A DNA stretch of 64,000 nt. Source: Halichondria panicea (lineage: Eukaryota > Porifera > Demospongiae > Suberitida > Halichondriidae). Below the pieces are notes generated by a model. It saw only the letters and a program-made list of their open reading frames with translations. It had not been told where the DNA came from and ran no database searches. A program made the translations under genes and the position numbers. Location: contig NC_087383.1 of the NCBI RefSeq assembly GCF_963675165.1, positions 4,060,979 to 4,124,978 of the forward strand, given 5' to 3'. Below, one piece after another: positions 46,213-56,525 of this stretch (position 1 is the first letter of the stretch; each line of letters begins with the position of its first letter).

Positions 46213-49200
46213 TTAGAATGCATCAATCTGAGTCAGTCCATTTCTCTTCCTCTCTTTGTTAGCGTCCCTGAATACAGTCTCGATACGGGATCTTAGGGGA
46301 TAGGATACCGCCAATAGTGTTAGTTCAGAGCAGTGGGTGGTTAGATGTCTGGCAAGTATCTTCATTCCATCTTCTGTTATTGAGTCATTACCCATAATGT
46401 TCAGTGTTTCTGTATTGCTAATCAGTCCAGTTGATAGCTCCTCGATACTCTGATCAGTCAGTTTACAGTAACCCAAGTGCAATGTTCTCAGAGTCTTATT
46501 GACTGCAAGTCCAGCAGCAATGTGATGACAGCTAGTCACTGTATTATAAGACAAATCAAGATGTTCAAGGGAATTGTTTGTATTCAGAAGTTGATAGAGG
46601 GCAGCTCCATTGTCATCTGATACTGTTAGTGAGCATCTGCCCAGGTCCAGGCTCTTTAATGATGTATTAGTTGACAAGGCCTCACAGATATTCTTCAGTT
46701 CAGTGTTACCAATAACATTGTTTGACAAGTTGAGGATTTCAAGAGTAGTGTTTGTGTTCAGTAGTCGAGGGATTGCTCCGTGATCATTGAGAGATAGGAA
46801 GCACTTGGAGAAATCGAGAGTCTTTACTGATGTATTAGTTGATAAGGCCTCGCAGAGTGTGCTAAGGCCACTGTTGCCAATGGCATTAATAGACAAAATC
46901 AATGTAAATATTGAAATAGTGTTCTCGATCACCTCAGCGATGTGGTGTATCCCTTCTTCATGAATATCATTATTGCTAAGGTCAAAATTAATCTCGGAGT
47001 GTGAGTGTGAACACTTGGAGAGTCCTCGGGCCAGAAATTTGCAGCCTTGGTCACCAATAGAGCAACTAGTGAGGTTCAGTGTGAATCCATTACTGGTGTT
47101 GGAACAAACTGATACGAAATATCCAACAGAAAGGCAGTCAATAGGATTCATTGTAGTGAAATAAAGATCTAGATTGTGATTAAGAAGATTAGCCACAAAT
47201 ACACACAGTGATGAGTCTTCAGCTTCGTACAAACAATTGATGAGGGACAACAAAAGGATCTTCGACTCATACTCTTTCTCTTTCTCATTTTTGGACGCAA
47301 GAATTGAGGTAGCAAACTGAGGATTGGTCTACTAGTTCTTAGTTTGGTGATACCAGCATAAAACTGGAAGACTGCATTGAACCGAGGATTACAAAGCAGC
47401 TTCTGGAAGACAGAGATTTGTTGCTTGGGAGACATGAGAGAGATGTGGATTGCTGCTAGTAGCTCTTGAATAGACAGGTGAAGAAAGCAGTAGTAAACCA
47501 GATGACAATCGTTAATGATACTAGGAACAGTTTGTAATAATCCAACGTTTGAAATTTCCTTCGTAATGCGAAGAGCAGCCAAATCCCTGTCAGTAAATGT
47601 TATTTTGTTTTTTTCAATCCCATGATATGCAAGTTGACAAATTTGTACGGACTGTGTTCTGATTTCTGGGGGCAGTGAGTCTGGGGATGTGATGTCTCCC
47701 ACAGGAGTGGTCTTCCCCAACCTATCCTGGAGGTATCTCTTGAGAGAGCTCTGGACAACTGATGTGAATATCCCGTGGTTGGATGTTGGGAGTGAGTGGT
47801 TATCAGAAAGGAAGCAATTAACGACAATGGAAGCATTGAGGGGGAGGTAGCAGCTACCTTCTACCACTGGGTTCTCTCGAATTCTCTCCAGTAGAGTCCG
47901 CACAGCTTGTGAGTCACCTTGCAGACACTTGGTGAAGTACTGTTCTAGTTCATGTGAAGTGAACCCCAATACCTCCACCCTGGACGAGACTAGTGGGTGG
48001 AGCTCAGCCGAAGATGACGGTCGAGATGTTAAAATCACAGCTGATTCGTGTAGTGGACTTTCTTGTGACATATCTGGTCGAATTAGTTTGTTGATAATGG
48101 AGTCTCTAGGGAGGTCAGAAGGAAGCTCGTCCCATCCATCCAGCACCCACAGTACACCTTTGCCATACAATGATTTTATTACTGCCTCTGTCTCATTAGC
48201 CATGGCCATATCGATGCAGGGAAGTATGTCAGTAATTGTCTTTGCTTCTCTAACAAGTGGATCTCTCAGTCTCACGAGGATTGCAATATCGAACTCTTGG
48301 AAAAGTTTCCCCTTTGCCCACTCCCGACAGATGTGCAGAGCAAGGGTGCTCTTGCCAGAGCCGGGAGCTCCTTCAATCAACACAAAGTTTCGTGTATCCT
48401 CAATCTCAGAGAAAATGTTAGTCAAGTTAACCGGAGTTTTTTTAAGTAAAATATCATCAATTTTCCCGGTAATTGTTAGTCTAACAAATTCATCGTCGAT
48501 TCTTCCTCTCTGTATTTCTTCCCTCTGAATCATGGCTAGTTTTAAAATTTTCTTTGTTGGGACGGGAGGCCATTGTGTGGCTGATGTGGATACTTGTGTT
48601 TTGTAGCGACTTTGTAGGTAGTCCCTGTACGAGGACAGCTTGTGGTTCAGCAGGACCCTCTCTCGGGAGAGAGGACACGAGGTGGTGGAGTCTAGGGAAA
48701 CAAAACAATAGGTGAGTACCATTCCTAGTGATAGTATAATAGAGAATTGCATGTGTGTAACAATAGCAACTTCAACAACCTGTTGTGTGACTAATGCTAG
48801 TTGAGGAACTCGGACACTCGTGCTGATTGTACCGAGACTGGGGTCTATTGGCACACTTACGTTTTTCCCATCTACTACTGAAGGCACTCCTTTGCTACAA
48901 ATCTGGCTCTCTGTATTTATTGGATTGTTTGTGTAGCTACCTGATTTTCTTTTGCAGCTTGTAGTTAATTTAATTGAAGACATTCTCACAAAACCACTAT
49001 GTTGTTACTTGTGGTTACTACTATACTAGCGCACGCATTGAAATTAAATACTGCATTGAAATTAAATACTGCGTGTGCAAGTCTCAGGATCTAACCGGTG
49101 CATTTTTGTGGTTAAATTATGTCAATTTGTTACTATGTGTGGGCACCCTTACTACAGAAATTAAGTTGACAATCCCTTATTTGGTTGCAATCATTCCCAC

Positions 49201-49755
49201 AATGTATGGTATCACAATGACGACACAATGACCACACTCTCACATGACAGACTCACATTTGTCAGACAATTGCAAGTACTTGCACACTCGAATAGCAACG
49301 TCTCTTTTGAGCAGGGAGAGTATGATGAGTAGCAGAGCTTGGAAAGTGGCGTCTAGTCCGTTGGTCAGTATCCAGAATTTCAAAGCCAGCAACATTCCTG
49401 CCAGAGTGCCATCTACATATGCTCTAGTCCTAACATCAGTTTGTTCTCCAGGTAAGAGCTCCAGTTTTTCAAGATAGCCTTTGTGAACATTGTCGAAACA
49501 TGCTGCTAACTCAGGTAGATCTGGTTCTTGTATTGCTGTATTGAGCTGCTCATCAGTCAGTTTCATTTCTGTTTTCAGATTGTCAATTGTGAGCTCTGAA
49601 AACAGATAAGCAAGCACACAAGGTTATAGCAATCACCAATGGGGGTTTTATGCTTTAGCATGCAATTATTAAAACGTTTTATAAACCCACGATTGCTAAG
49701 GTTATAAACCCTAAACATGACGGTCTTTACTTTGGTTCTGCTCTTTAGTAGCCAT
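46213..49755 (-). pseudogene. NLR copy 4: DEATH-NACHT-LRR with one frameshift
   Basis: Exons on the minus strand: 49731-49755 (MATKEQNQ), 49257-49595 (DEATH fold, more diverged: YVDGTLAGMLLALKFW) and 46213-48691 (NACHT-LRR). Walker A and the DGWDELP motif are intact and splice sites are canonical. The third exon breaks frame near 47290: after LLPQFLRPK the frame shifts, with deletion of the CPVP..FDLVRK segment present in copies 2 and 3. The LRR part then reopens and runs to the usual end, with the full LRR set of copy 2. Total exon length is not a multiple of three, confirming a net shift. It is either a young pseudogene or a sequencing error. The intron before exon 3 carries a foreign 390-bp insert. 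Confidence 0.85.
48769..49158 (-). other. 390-bp insert in the NLR copy 4 intron, open on the minus strand
   Basis: Copies 1 to 3 read straight from GTAACAA.AGCAA to TTAAGTTGACA; here that junction is split. On the minus strand the insert is open for about 75 codons (MRMSSIKLTTSCKRKSGS and on to VPQLALVTQQVVEV), in frame with the following NACHT exon. I recognise no domain. The ends show no clear inverted repeat. It could be a captured exon, an alternative N-terminus or a chance open frame. Confidence 0.45.
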
Positions 49756-49821
49756 TTCAAATCTGTGCCTTGCCGCTAGCTAGCTAGCTCTCTGAAATAT
49801 TGGGTGTTGTTTTTGATGACT

Positions 49822-49872
49822 TGCAAAGAAAAGTGGGTGTCTAATACTGAGATACACCCACTTTTCTTTGCA
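49822..49872. promoter_or_regulatory. Hairpin 67 bp upstream of the NLR copy 4 start codon
   Basis: TGCAAAGAAAAGTGGGTGT and ACACCCACTTTTCTTTGCA form a perfect 19-bp stem with a 13-base loop. Counterpart of the hairpin at 30127-30192. The loop differs in sequence and length while the stem is conserved. Confidence 0.6.
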
Positions 49873-50270
49873 TTTACCAGGTTGGTCATGATTGTTAATT
49901 AATCTTCTAATTTTCTTTGTAACCTCCAATTCTGTGGAAACTTAGAGAAAGCGAGAGAAAGTAGCTATCCTAGCTAAGCCAAAAGGCTGCAAACGATCAC
50001 AGCCTTTTATACTAGTAGAAAATTATGCTAACAATACTCAGTGACACTAGAAAGTGAGTAGCATAGTCATACTCGAAGTAATAAGGCAGAAACTAAGATT
50101 AGTCAAGAAGTTCCAGTTGTTGCTGCACTTTCCTTGTTTTTTTGACTTCTGTTTTAATATAGCAGGTGTAGCAACGATATTTTTAAACTACTACGACTCA
50201 TAGACTAACAGGAGACGTAATACAAGACAGATAAACGCTCAAGAATGCCAAAGCGAGCAGAAGTACAGTT

Positions 50271-50312
50271 AGCCTCGAGACCAGGCCGATCAAGGGGCCT
50301 GGTCTCGAGGCT
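50271..50312. repeat. Perfect TAGCCTCGAGACCAGGCC hairpin
   Basis: TAGCCTCGAGACCAGGCC, then GATCAA, then GGGCCTGGTCTCGAGGCTA. This is the second member of the palindromic family at 20975-21040, reduced to arms and a minimal loop. Confidence 0.85.
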
Positions 50313-52093
50313 AAAGTACAGTAGACGCTACTGCTGAGTCAGCACAAACGAAAAAGCCTGGAATGTCTAATAAAAGGTCATAAGTGGGAGTATTGGTGAT
50401 ATGTCCGACCTCCTTTTTTCCACTGTTCAAGAGCGGCGTTTATTAGCTCCAGATAATTTAGTTTGTCATCAAAAGTTGTTTTCACCTGCATAAACTTGAA
50501 CTCTGCCATGAGAAAGTCTTTGTGAAGCACTAACAAGCTGCTACTTGTAGCTACGTACATGTAGCTAGCTGCTAGTAATAATTTTTTTGGCTGCCACGTG
50601 CAGAAATGCTAGAGTCAAAGTTCACTGAGGCTACTATTTGAGAGCGGCTACTAAATGTTTCATTTTGCTAGCAAGGGAGGCTACTATTTGAGTGCGGCCT
50701 TTACACAAGAGAGGCGTCTGATCGAGCATATACGGTAACCATTATTCAAGCTCTATTTACCGTTGCAACTATCTTCTTCATTGAATTTAGGTAAGTTTAA
50801 TCTTGTATTGTACACATTTATCCCTTTTTCTCTGAAATGATTAATGTTTAGGTCGTATACTTCAATACGCTTGTTGGTAAATCATGTGGTATCACCCCAA
50901 GCCAAAGAAAATTAGTCATACATCAGCTGGTAGAATTTAGTGCTAGAAAAAAGTTGAATTAAAGAGCACCACTAAAGATCCCTTTTTTGGGAATATGCTA
51001 AGCGTTACAGAAATTTTAATTTTAGGCATACATTCCCTTATGATTGGTGATCACCCCAAGAGCATTAGTTTTGGATCAGGTGGATGTATAGCTTTTGTGT
51101 GCATGAATGTGTAGTCACCTATTTTTACCTCACAATTGTTGTTGGCCCGGTAGTAGATTGTGGTGAAGGGCCTGTAGGCCCGAGATATTTAACTACTACA
51201 AATGCTGTTTCATCTATATTTTATATAGCAATACCTCGCAAGCCAAAACTTACTGAGTACGCTGAAGAAAAGAAGACAGAAGAATACCGAAGAATACCCC
51301 TCCTCTCTCTACACCCCTACACGTCACCGCCCTCGTAAATGTTATTGGCTGTTCCGGCTATATATACACTCTTGTATACCTCACCAGCTTCTCTCCATCT
51401 AAGACTGTCTGATTAGAGTGCTAAACTAATCATAATTATAGCTGTAATAATCATTTTTATCGTGTAAGTTTTTGTTAATGTTGTTCGGTTTGATCCCACC
51501 CGTTTTACACTTAGAAAGCAACTGGCAGTGCTGTGGAGTGTTTTGCTGTCTCCAAGTGTATGTAATTATACTTAATGAATTGGAAATTGAAATGTACGCT
51601 CACCAGCCTAGTATATATAGAAACTTCGTACAACTGATTCATCAAAAATGAAAACAATTAAGAAAGTTACATGGTGTATTATGTATCTTGTCGTGTGAAT
51701 GATCATGGTTATTGCCTCAAACTAGTGGACTTCTTGATGGTTTTCTTTTTCATTTAATTTTAAGTTGGCAGCAAAAGAGAAGCCTCTGACAGTCACAAAT
51801 ACATTCACAATTTCAGGGAACTAAGCATCCTCTGATGATTTTATATCTACTGTGAAACAAGTATCCAATACCACTATAGCTCTGCACATTCTCCTTACTA
51901 TTACTATGTACCAATGCACTGTTGATTGTGTCTCTTTCTCTCTTCTTTCACCGCTTACAATGAGTTTTCCTCATTTGAGGCAAGAAAAGAAGACAAGAAA
52001 GCGAGGCGCGGATGTTTTCCGAGGCCCACTTCCGTTTCCAATCCCTCTCTCCTACATCTATGTTTGGACTCAGGACTGCATGCTAGCGGCCTG
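50313..52093. other. Spacer with repeats and no supported gene
   Basis: 50600-50745 has two copies of GAGGCTACTATTTGAG.GCGGC and ends CATATACGGTA, so it may be the end of another CCGTATA-type element. A short minus-strand frame at 50378-50560 (MAEFKFMQVKTTFDDKLNYL) shows no family match. 51080-51340 and 51850-52090 are open by chance only. The start at 52094 of the next gene has no clear promoter. Confidence 0.35.
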
Positions 52094-52910
52094 ATGGATC
52101 TACATGCAAGCCACCAATCTGAGAAGTATCAACACTTTAATGCAAAGACCTACTTGCAGAGAAGATTTGTTGCTCCCAATGGCATCATTGATGAGGAGAG
52201 AGGAGTGCAGCCATTTTACCTCCAGTGCTACCACCACTTTTACCAAACGTTCCATAGCTCTTGGGATCCCACTAAAGCCTAAAGCAAGGCTTCTCGAGCT
52301 AGGTGGTGGACCCGTAATTTACCCTCTCATAAGTGCTGCACCGTATTTTGCCGACATCACTTTCGCTGACTTTTCCAAACCGAATCTCGAACAGGTGGAG
52401 CTCTGGGTAAATAAAGATGCTGAAGCTCATGATTGGACTCCATACTTTAATCACATTGTGGGATCATTAGAGGGCAAGGTTGGTGAATCACAAAGTCGAG
52501 TGACGTCGCTAAGAAGTAAAATCAAGACGATTGTAACATGTGATATTCTCAAAGAAGACCCCAACGGAATTCTCGATATTGGTGATCGTTCTGAATGGTT
52601 TGATGTCATCTCTTTCAACTTTTGTTGTGAAGTCGTATGCAAAACGATTGAGAGCTATCAAGAAACGCTTCTATGACTATGCAAGCTGGTCCGACCCCAA
52701 GGATACCTAACTAGCCTGATTTCGCTGGAAGAGAGCTGGTATATGAATGGAGAGGAGAAGATGTTTAATTTGGGTCTTACGTTTGAAAATGTGACGAGCT
52801 CTTTCAAACAAGCTGGATTTTCAGTCGAGTTTAGTGATGTATTCCCAATTCCGAATGAAGCTCAAAATATTCTCAATGATTGTAAAGCAATTGCTTTGGA
52901 GAAAGACTAA
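52094..52910 (+). pseudogene. NNMT/PNMT-family methyltransferase, intronless and broken
   Basis: From MDLHASHQSEKYQHFNAKTYL the frame runs to YQTFHSSWDPTKA. It then shifts by one base near 52278 into LLELGGGPVIYPLISAAPYF, the SAM-binding loop, followed by ITFADFSKPNLEQVELWV and EAHDWTPYF. These are hallmarks of nicotinamide/phenylethanolamine/indolethylamine N-methyltransferases. After FDVISFNFCCEVVCKTIESY a TGA at 52672-52674 interrupts LCKLVRPQGYL. The conserved C-terminus continues (ESWYMNGEEKMF.. FKQAGFSVEFSDV) to a stop at 52910. Total length fits the family (about 270 residues). One frameshift plus one nonsense codon argue for a pseudogene. No introns are seen, so a retrocopy is possible. 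Confidence 0.85.
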
Positions 52911-52963
52911 TAGCAAATGAATGTTTAATCTTCCATCGTAGCTAGTACTTTTGTCTACATGTA

Positions 52964-53433
52964 CAGTGGAACCTCCATTAACGACCACCTCCAAAGAGCA
53001 ACCACACGCTATATAACGGCCAAGAGCTCAGGTCCGGATTGAAACTACAATGACTTCAATTGTAAAGCAACCTCTCAGGAGCGACCACCTCTCTACTCCG
53101 TATAACGAGCAGCTTTCTAGTCCCCAACTAGCTTTAGCAATGGAAAATTACCTCCCAGAACGGACAGCCACACCCAGAATTAGCAGAAAATTATTGCTGA
53201 GATAGCATTATTTTGTACAATCGTGAAAACCTGGCTGTAGCTTGTCTCTACAGCCTTTTCAAAGCTTGTATGAGCTAAAGAAGCAGTTAGCAAAGCTCCA
53301 AGATTCATTTGCAGCAAGAAATGAGTCATAGAAAATACATAGCTGGCAATCGAAACCTCCCAAGGAAGACCACCTCTCTATAACGGCCAAAAGGCTGGTC
53401 CCCAATGGTGTCCGTTTTATGGAGGTTCCACTG
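52964..53433. mobile_element. CAGTGGAACCTCCAT MITE, pogo-like ends
   Basis: Left end CAGTGGAACCTCCATTAACG, right end ATGGAGGTTCCACTG, TA on both sides, 470 bp. The end sequence resembles pogo/Tigger-type Tc1-mariner termini. Internal words GACCACCTCTCTA..C and ACGGCCAA repeat the subterminal part. No transposase is encoded. Confidence 0.85.
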
Positions 53434-53731
53434 TACTTCATTTTTTTGGGCTATACAAAAATGATAATATTATTTAATTTCATTTATATAGAGATACTGT
53501 ATCTACTTCTAATTAGGCCATGCAAAGTCAATTTGTAGTTTCTCAGGCTATTGTTCCTAAAATAGGAAGCGGATTGAGGCATTTGTTTATAATAATGATA
53601 TTCATAGAATTTTAATTAAAACACACCCTAACTTCCTTAATAAGCGGAAGTGCATAATTTTTACTAATTAATTTTAGTCATAATTATATTCATGACCAAA
53701 AACCATATAAAAATTAATTTATCCTCTTAAT

Positions 53732-53980
53732 TTGAGGTCATATGTGATATTTATAATTTCCAAGCGGGAGGGCCTGAGTAACTATGAATTGACTTTGCAT
53801 GGCCTTACAGCACCATGCGAATTGATCAACCATCGCAAAGTTCGCAAAGAATGTATACAGTACATGTACAATTGTGATAGCCTCTTGGAAACAGCTACTA
53901 TAGTAAATCTACTCTACGTTCTTATAGCTAAGCGCCAAACTAGAATTATGGTTTTTTTGTGCGCCACTGGAAAATCATAA
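53732..53980 (+). CDS. Block B version of the unidentified EGLRNYKLTLHGL segment
   Basis: Continuous for 82 codons here (KREGLSNYELTLHGL.. to VLIAKRQTRIMVFLCATG). Similarity to 8938-9190 holds at the DNA level, including parts outside any shared frame, so conservation reflects the block duplication rather than selection. No family recognised. Confidence 0.22.
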   Translation: MRSYVIFIISKREGLSNYELTLHGLTAPCELINHRKVRKECIQYMYNCDSLLETATIVNLLYVLIAKRQTRIMVFLCATGKS

Positions 53981-54019
53981 TTAGCGCTGTAATTAAAAGA
54001 AAGACGGAAAGACGGTATG

Positions 54020-54610
54020 ACGGTATGACAAACTCAAGCATGCACATGCAGCTAGATCGAATATATGATACAGCAGTCCACTAAAATAATTATGCCTTTT
54101 AGTGTACTGTGTGCCTGCATGCATGAGTAAGGGCCGAATACATTCAAATTGAAGAACAATACCATTGATCATAGCTAGGATTGAGAACAAGAGTGCATGC
54201 ACCAATAATGTTTTGCCACTTTTGTCATAAAGGCAACCCACTGCATGTATTATATTGGCAGAGTTGAGTGCAAGAACTATAGCTAAGCGGCGGAGTCCGC
54301 TCAAGATTGACAAGGGTTTAATTAACAACGATATAGACAATTATAACAACTGACAAAACAGAGACATACATGCACCAAAAACAAGAGAGACATGCAGGGT
54401 CTCTTTACAGCTATTGGTAACTAAGTAAACAATGTACATGTACGCAAATAACAACACATAATTACACCATCCAGTTGATCATAAGTAGATCTAGTATAGC
54501 AATGTTTTTAAAGCACTTGCACACGTAAGCCTGACATAAGCGAAGCAATAAATTAGTCGATAACCGAAATACACAGCCCAGCAAAGAAACGGTATTGGTC
54601 TTTGAACGTA
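54020..54610 (-). pseudogene. 3' fragment of the receptor family, block B copy
   Basis: Counterpart of 9190-9835 on the minus strand. GCLYDKSGKTLLVHALLF then SILAMIN near 54200, and FKDQYRFFAGL near 54600, with frame breaks between. It preserves the same truncation as block A. Confidence 0.72.
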
Positions 54611-54728
54611 TTCTGCAGATGGCCAGTATCAGTTTTACTATACTGGACTCATGTTGACTAGAAAGCTAGCTATAATTATTAAGGCCAAACAAAGTCAATT
54701 TGTAGTTTCTCAGGCTATTCCTAAAATA

Positions 54729-55138
54729 CCGTATAGCTGGTAATTTTCGTGGGGCAAAATGTTCGTGGTTTTCGTGGTTGAAGCATATAGATAAACCATA
54801 GTCTCGCCATACATAATTATGAACTGGTATATAGCCAGGTTTTCACGTCGAGTTCTGGAAATTCGGAACGATGGTATTTCCAAGAAAAAAATGTACTGCA
54901 AAAGGGGCGTCGTTTACAATTGTTCATGCACCATTGCTAAAAGATGACTGGCTACCAGGCTACATTGTATTACTGTATACAGTTGATTGTACAATCAGGC
55001 ACTCTAAAAGATCAATACTATAATAATATCATATAGTATATATATGGCCCGGGAGACTATAATATGATAAACCATACTTAGTTTACCATAATTATACTAT
55101 AAAAATTAAGCCCCTCGGAAATTTCACGCTATATACGG
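54729..55138. mobile_element. CCGTATAG-family MITE with unlike ends (block B)
   Basis: Same ends and position as 9945-10371 but 410 bp. Differences are short indels, including loss of a GGTGACTATATATT stretch. It was present before the block duplication. Confidence 0.75.
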
Positions 55139-55189
55139 TAATTATTAACTGTGCATGTTGTTTTATAATTATAGTCCCAAAGATTACTC

Positions 55190-55745
55190 CTGTTAAAACA
55201 ACTGTCATGGATCAGCAAGCTTGTTTGTTTATCGAATGTTTCTGCTGAAATTGTTTGCTCTTTTGTTTTGCCTTTGGGAAGCTATATTATAATGATGTCA
55301 TGTAGTAATTGTACGGTCTCAGAAACGTACTTTTTCATTTCACAGTTCCCATGCCACGAGTGTCTCTGATGATACTATAATTATAACTACTGCATGGCAC
55401 TGACAGTTGGACCTACACTATATAGATCTATATAAAGTAATACAAGTTTATAAGTCTGTTGTCTTCTACAATGGAGACTATATAAGCTTATGGGTTTGAA
55501 TATGCATTATATAGCCGCCAATTTTCTTCCTGCATGTTTACGTAGCTGTACCTCCAATGCTTTGACAGTCCACGAACACACTCACTGCATGTGTTTGATT
55601 TGCTGAGAATAAATGAACCAGCAGATAACATGTAAAGTCTATAATTATGGAAAAAATCGAGCGTTCAATTCCATCCAGGGTGCATTATATGCTGGGCTGT
55701 ATTTCGCGTATCAACTCAGAGCTTCTCTTATATCTTTATATGTTT
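55190..55745 (+). pseudogene. Decayed plus-strand receptor fragment, block B copy
   Basis: Counterpart of 10440-11050, with the same order of islands (TTTTGCCTTTGGGAAG, CACGAGTGTCTCTGATGAT, ATTCCATCCAGGGTGCATT). It differs by small indels that include a CATG insertion at 55533-55536 and loss of CATG near 55320. Confidence 0.8.
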
Positions 55746-56525
55746 GCATGCTTTGAATATGCTATACATGTACATGCATGCACCAGCTTGGTATCACCTG
55801 CAGAGCTCAATATAATTATTTATTATGGGCTCCTGCATGGTATCACTGCATGTATAGTATACTGACACGGTCGTCTAGATCAGTTCTACTATATAGACTG
55901 TGTATTATATAGTGCAGCAGTCGGTATTAATATCCTCTAGGTATTTTGGTAGATCTAATAATTTCCTATAGTGTATGGATTTTGTGTAATTCTATAGATT
56001 CCTACACTGCACGGGAAATTTTGCACTATCTTTTGTTAAGTATATACGTTTGCAGGAAACACAAAATATATTTCTCAGGAAAGGTGCAGATTTTTAAGCC
56101 TGCATGCACTGTAGCAGGAAATGTAAGGCATGTCATTGTGCTTACATCACATGTCAGTATAATTATAGTCAATTTGCTCAGTCATAATTATATAACATCA
56201 TATTTTTGATTGAAGTAAACATTATACAATCCCGAGTTTGATACTGTCAAGTGCATAATAATTATAAGGTACATTTGTGTCTCTACAATCCCTATATATA
56301 CATGACTGCATGTATGTTTTAGACAAGATTACCGTGAAAAGAGAACGAAAACATGAAAATGTTGAATTTGTTATTTATGAAAGCTATATAATCATAATCT
56401 AAAGTTGACTCCTGTTACAAAGCTGTATAGTGGGGAATTATCAGGCCCTTTAGTGTATATATCTATATAACACCTACAGACTAGCTAGTTGTGACAAAAT
56501 AATTATATAGTAGTATACACAAGCA
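55746..56525 (+). promoter_or_regulatory. Upstream region of receptor gene B
   Basis: Matches the copy A upstream region with several deletions (for example 22 bp near 55935). The CTATATAACACC box is kept at about 56463, again about 50 bp before the start codon. No gene is supported; the 87-codon frame at 55946-56209 is not conserved at its end. Confidence 0.35.

Noticed and set aside
47929..48528. 199-codon plus-strand open frame
   Set aside because: It lies antisense to the NACHT exon of NLR copy 4. Equivalent antisense frames occur over the other copies, and it shows no domain of its own.
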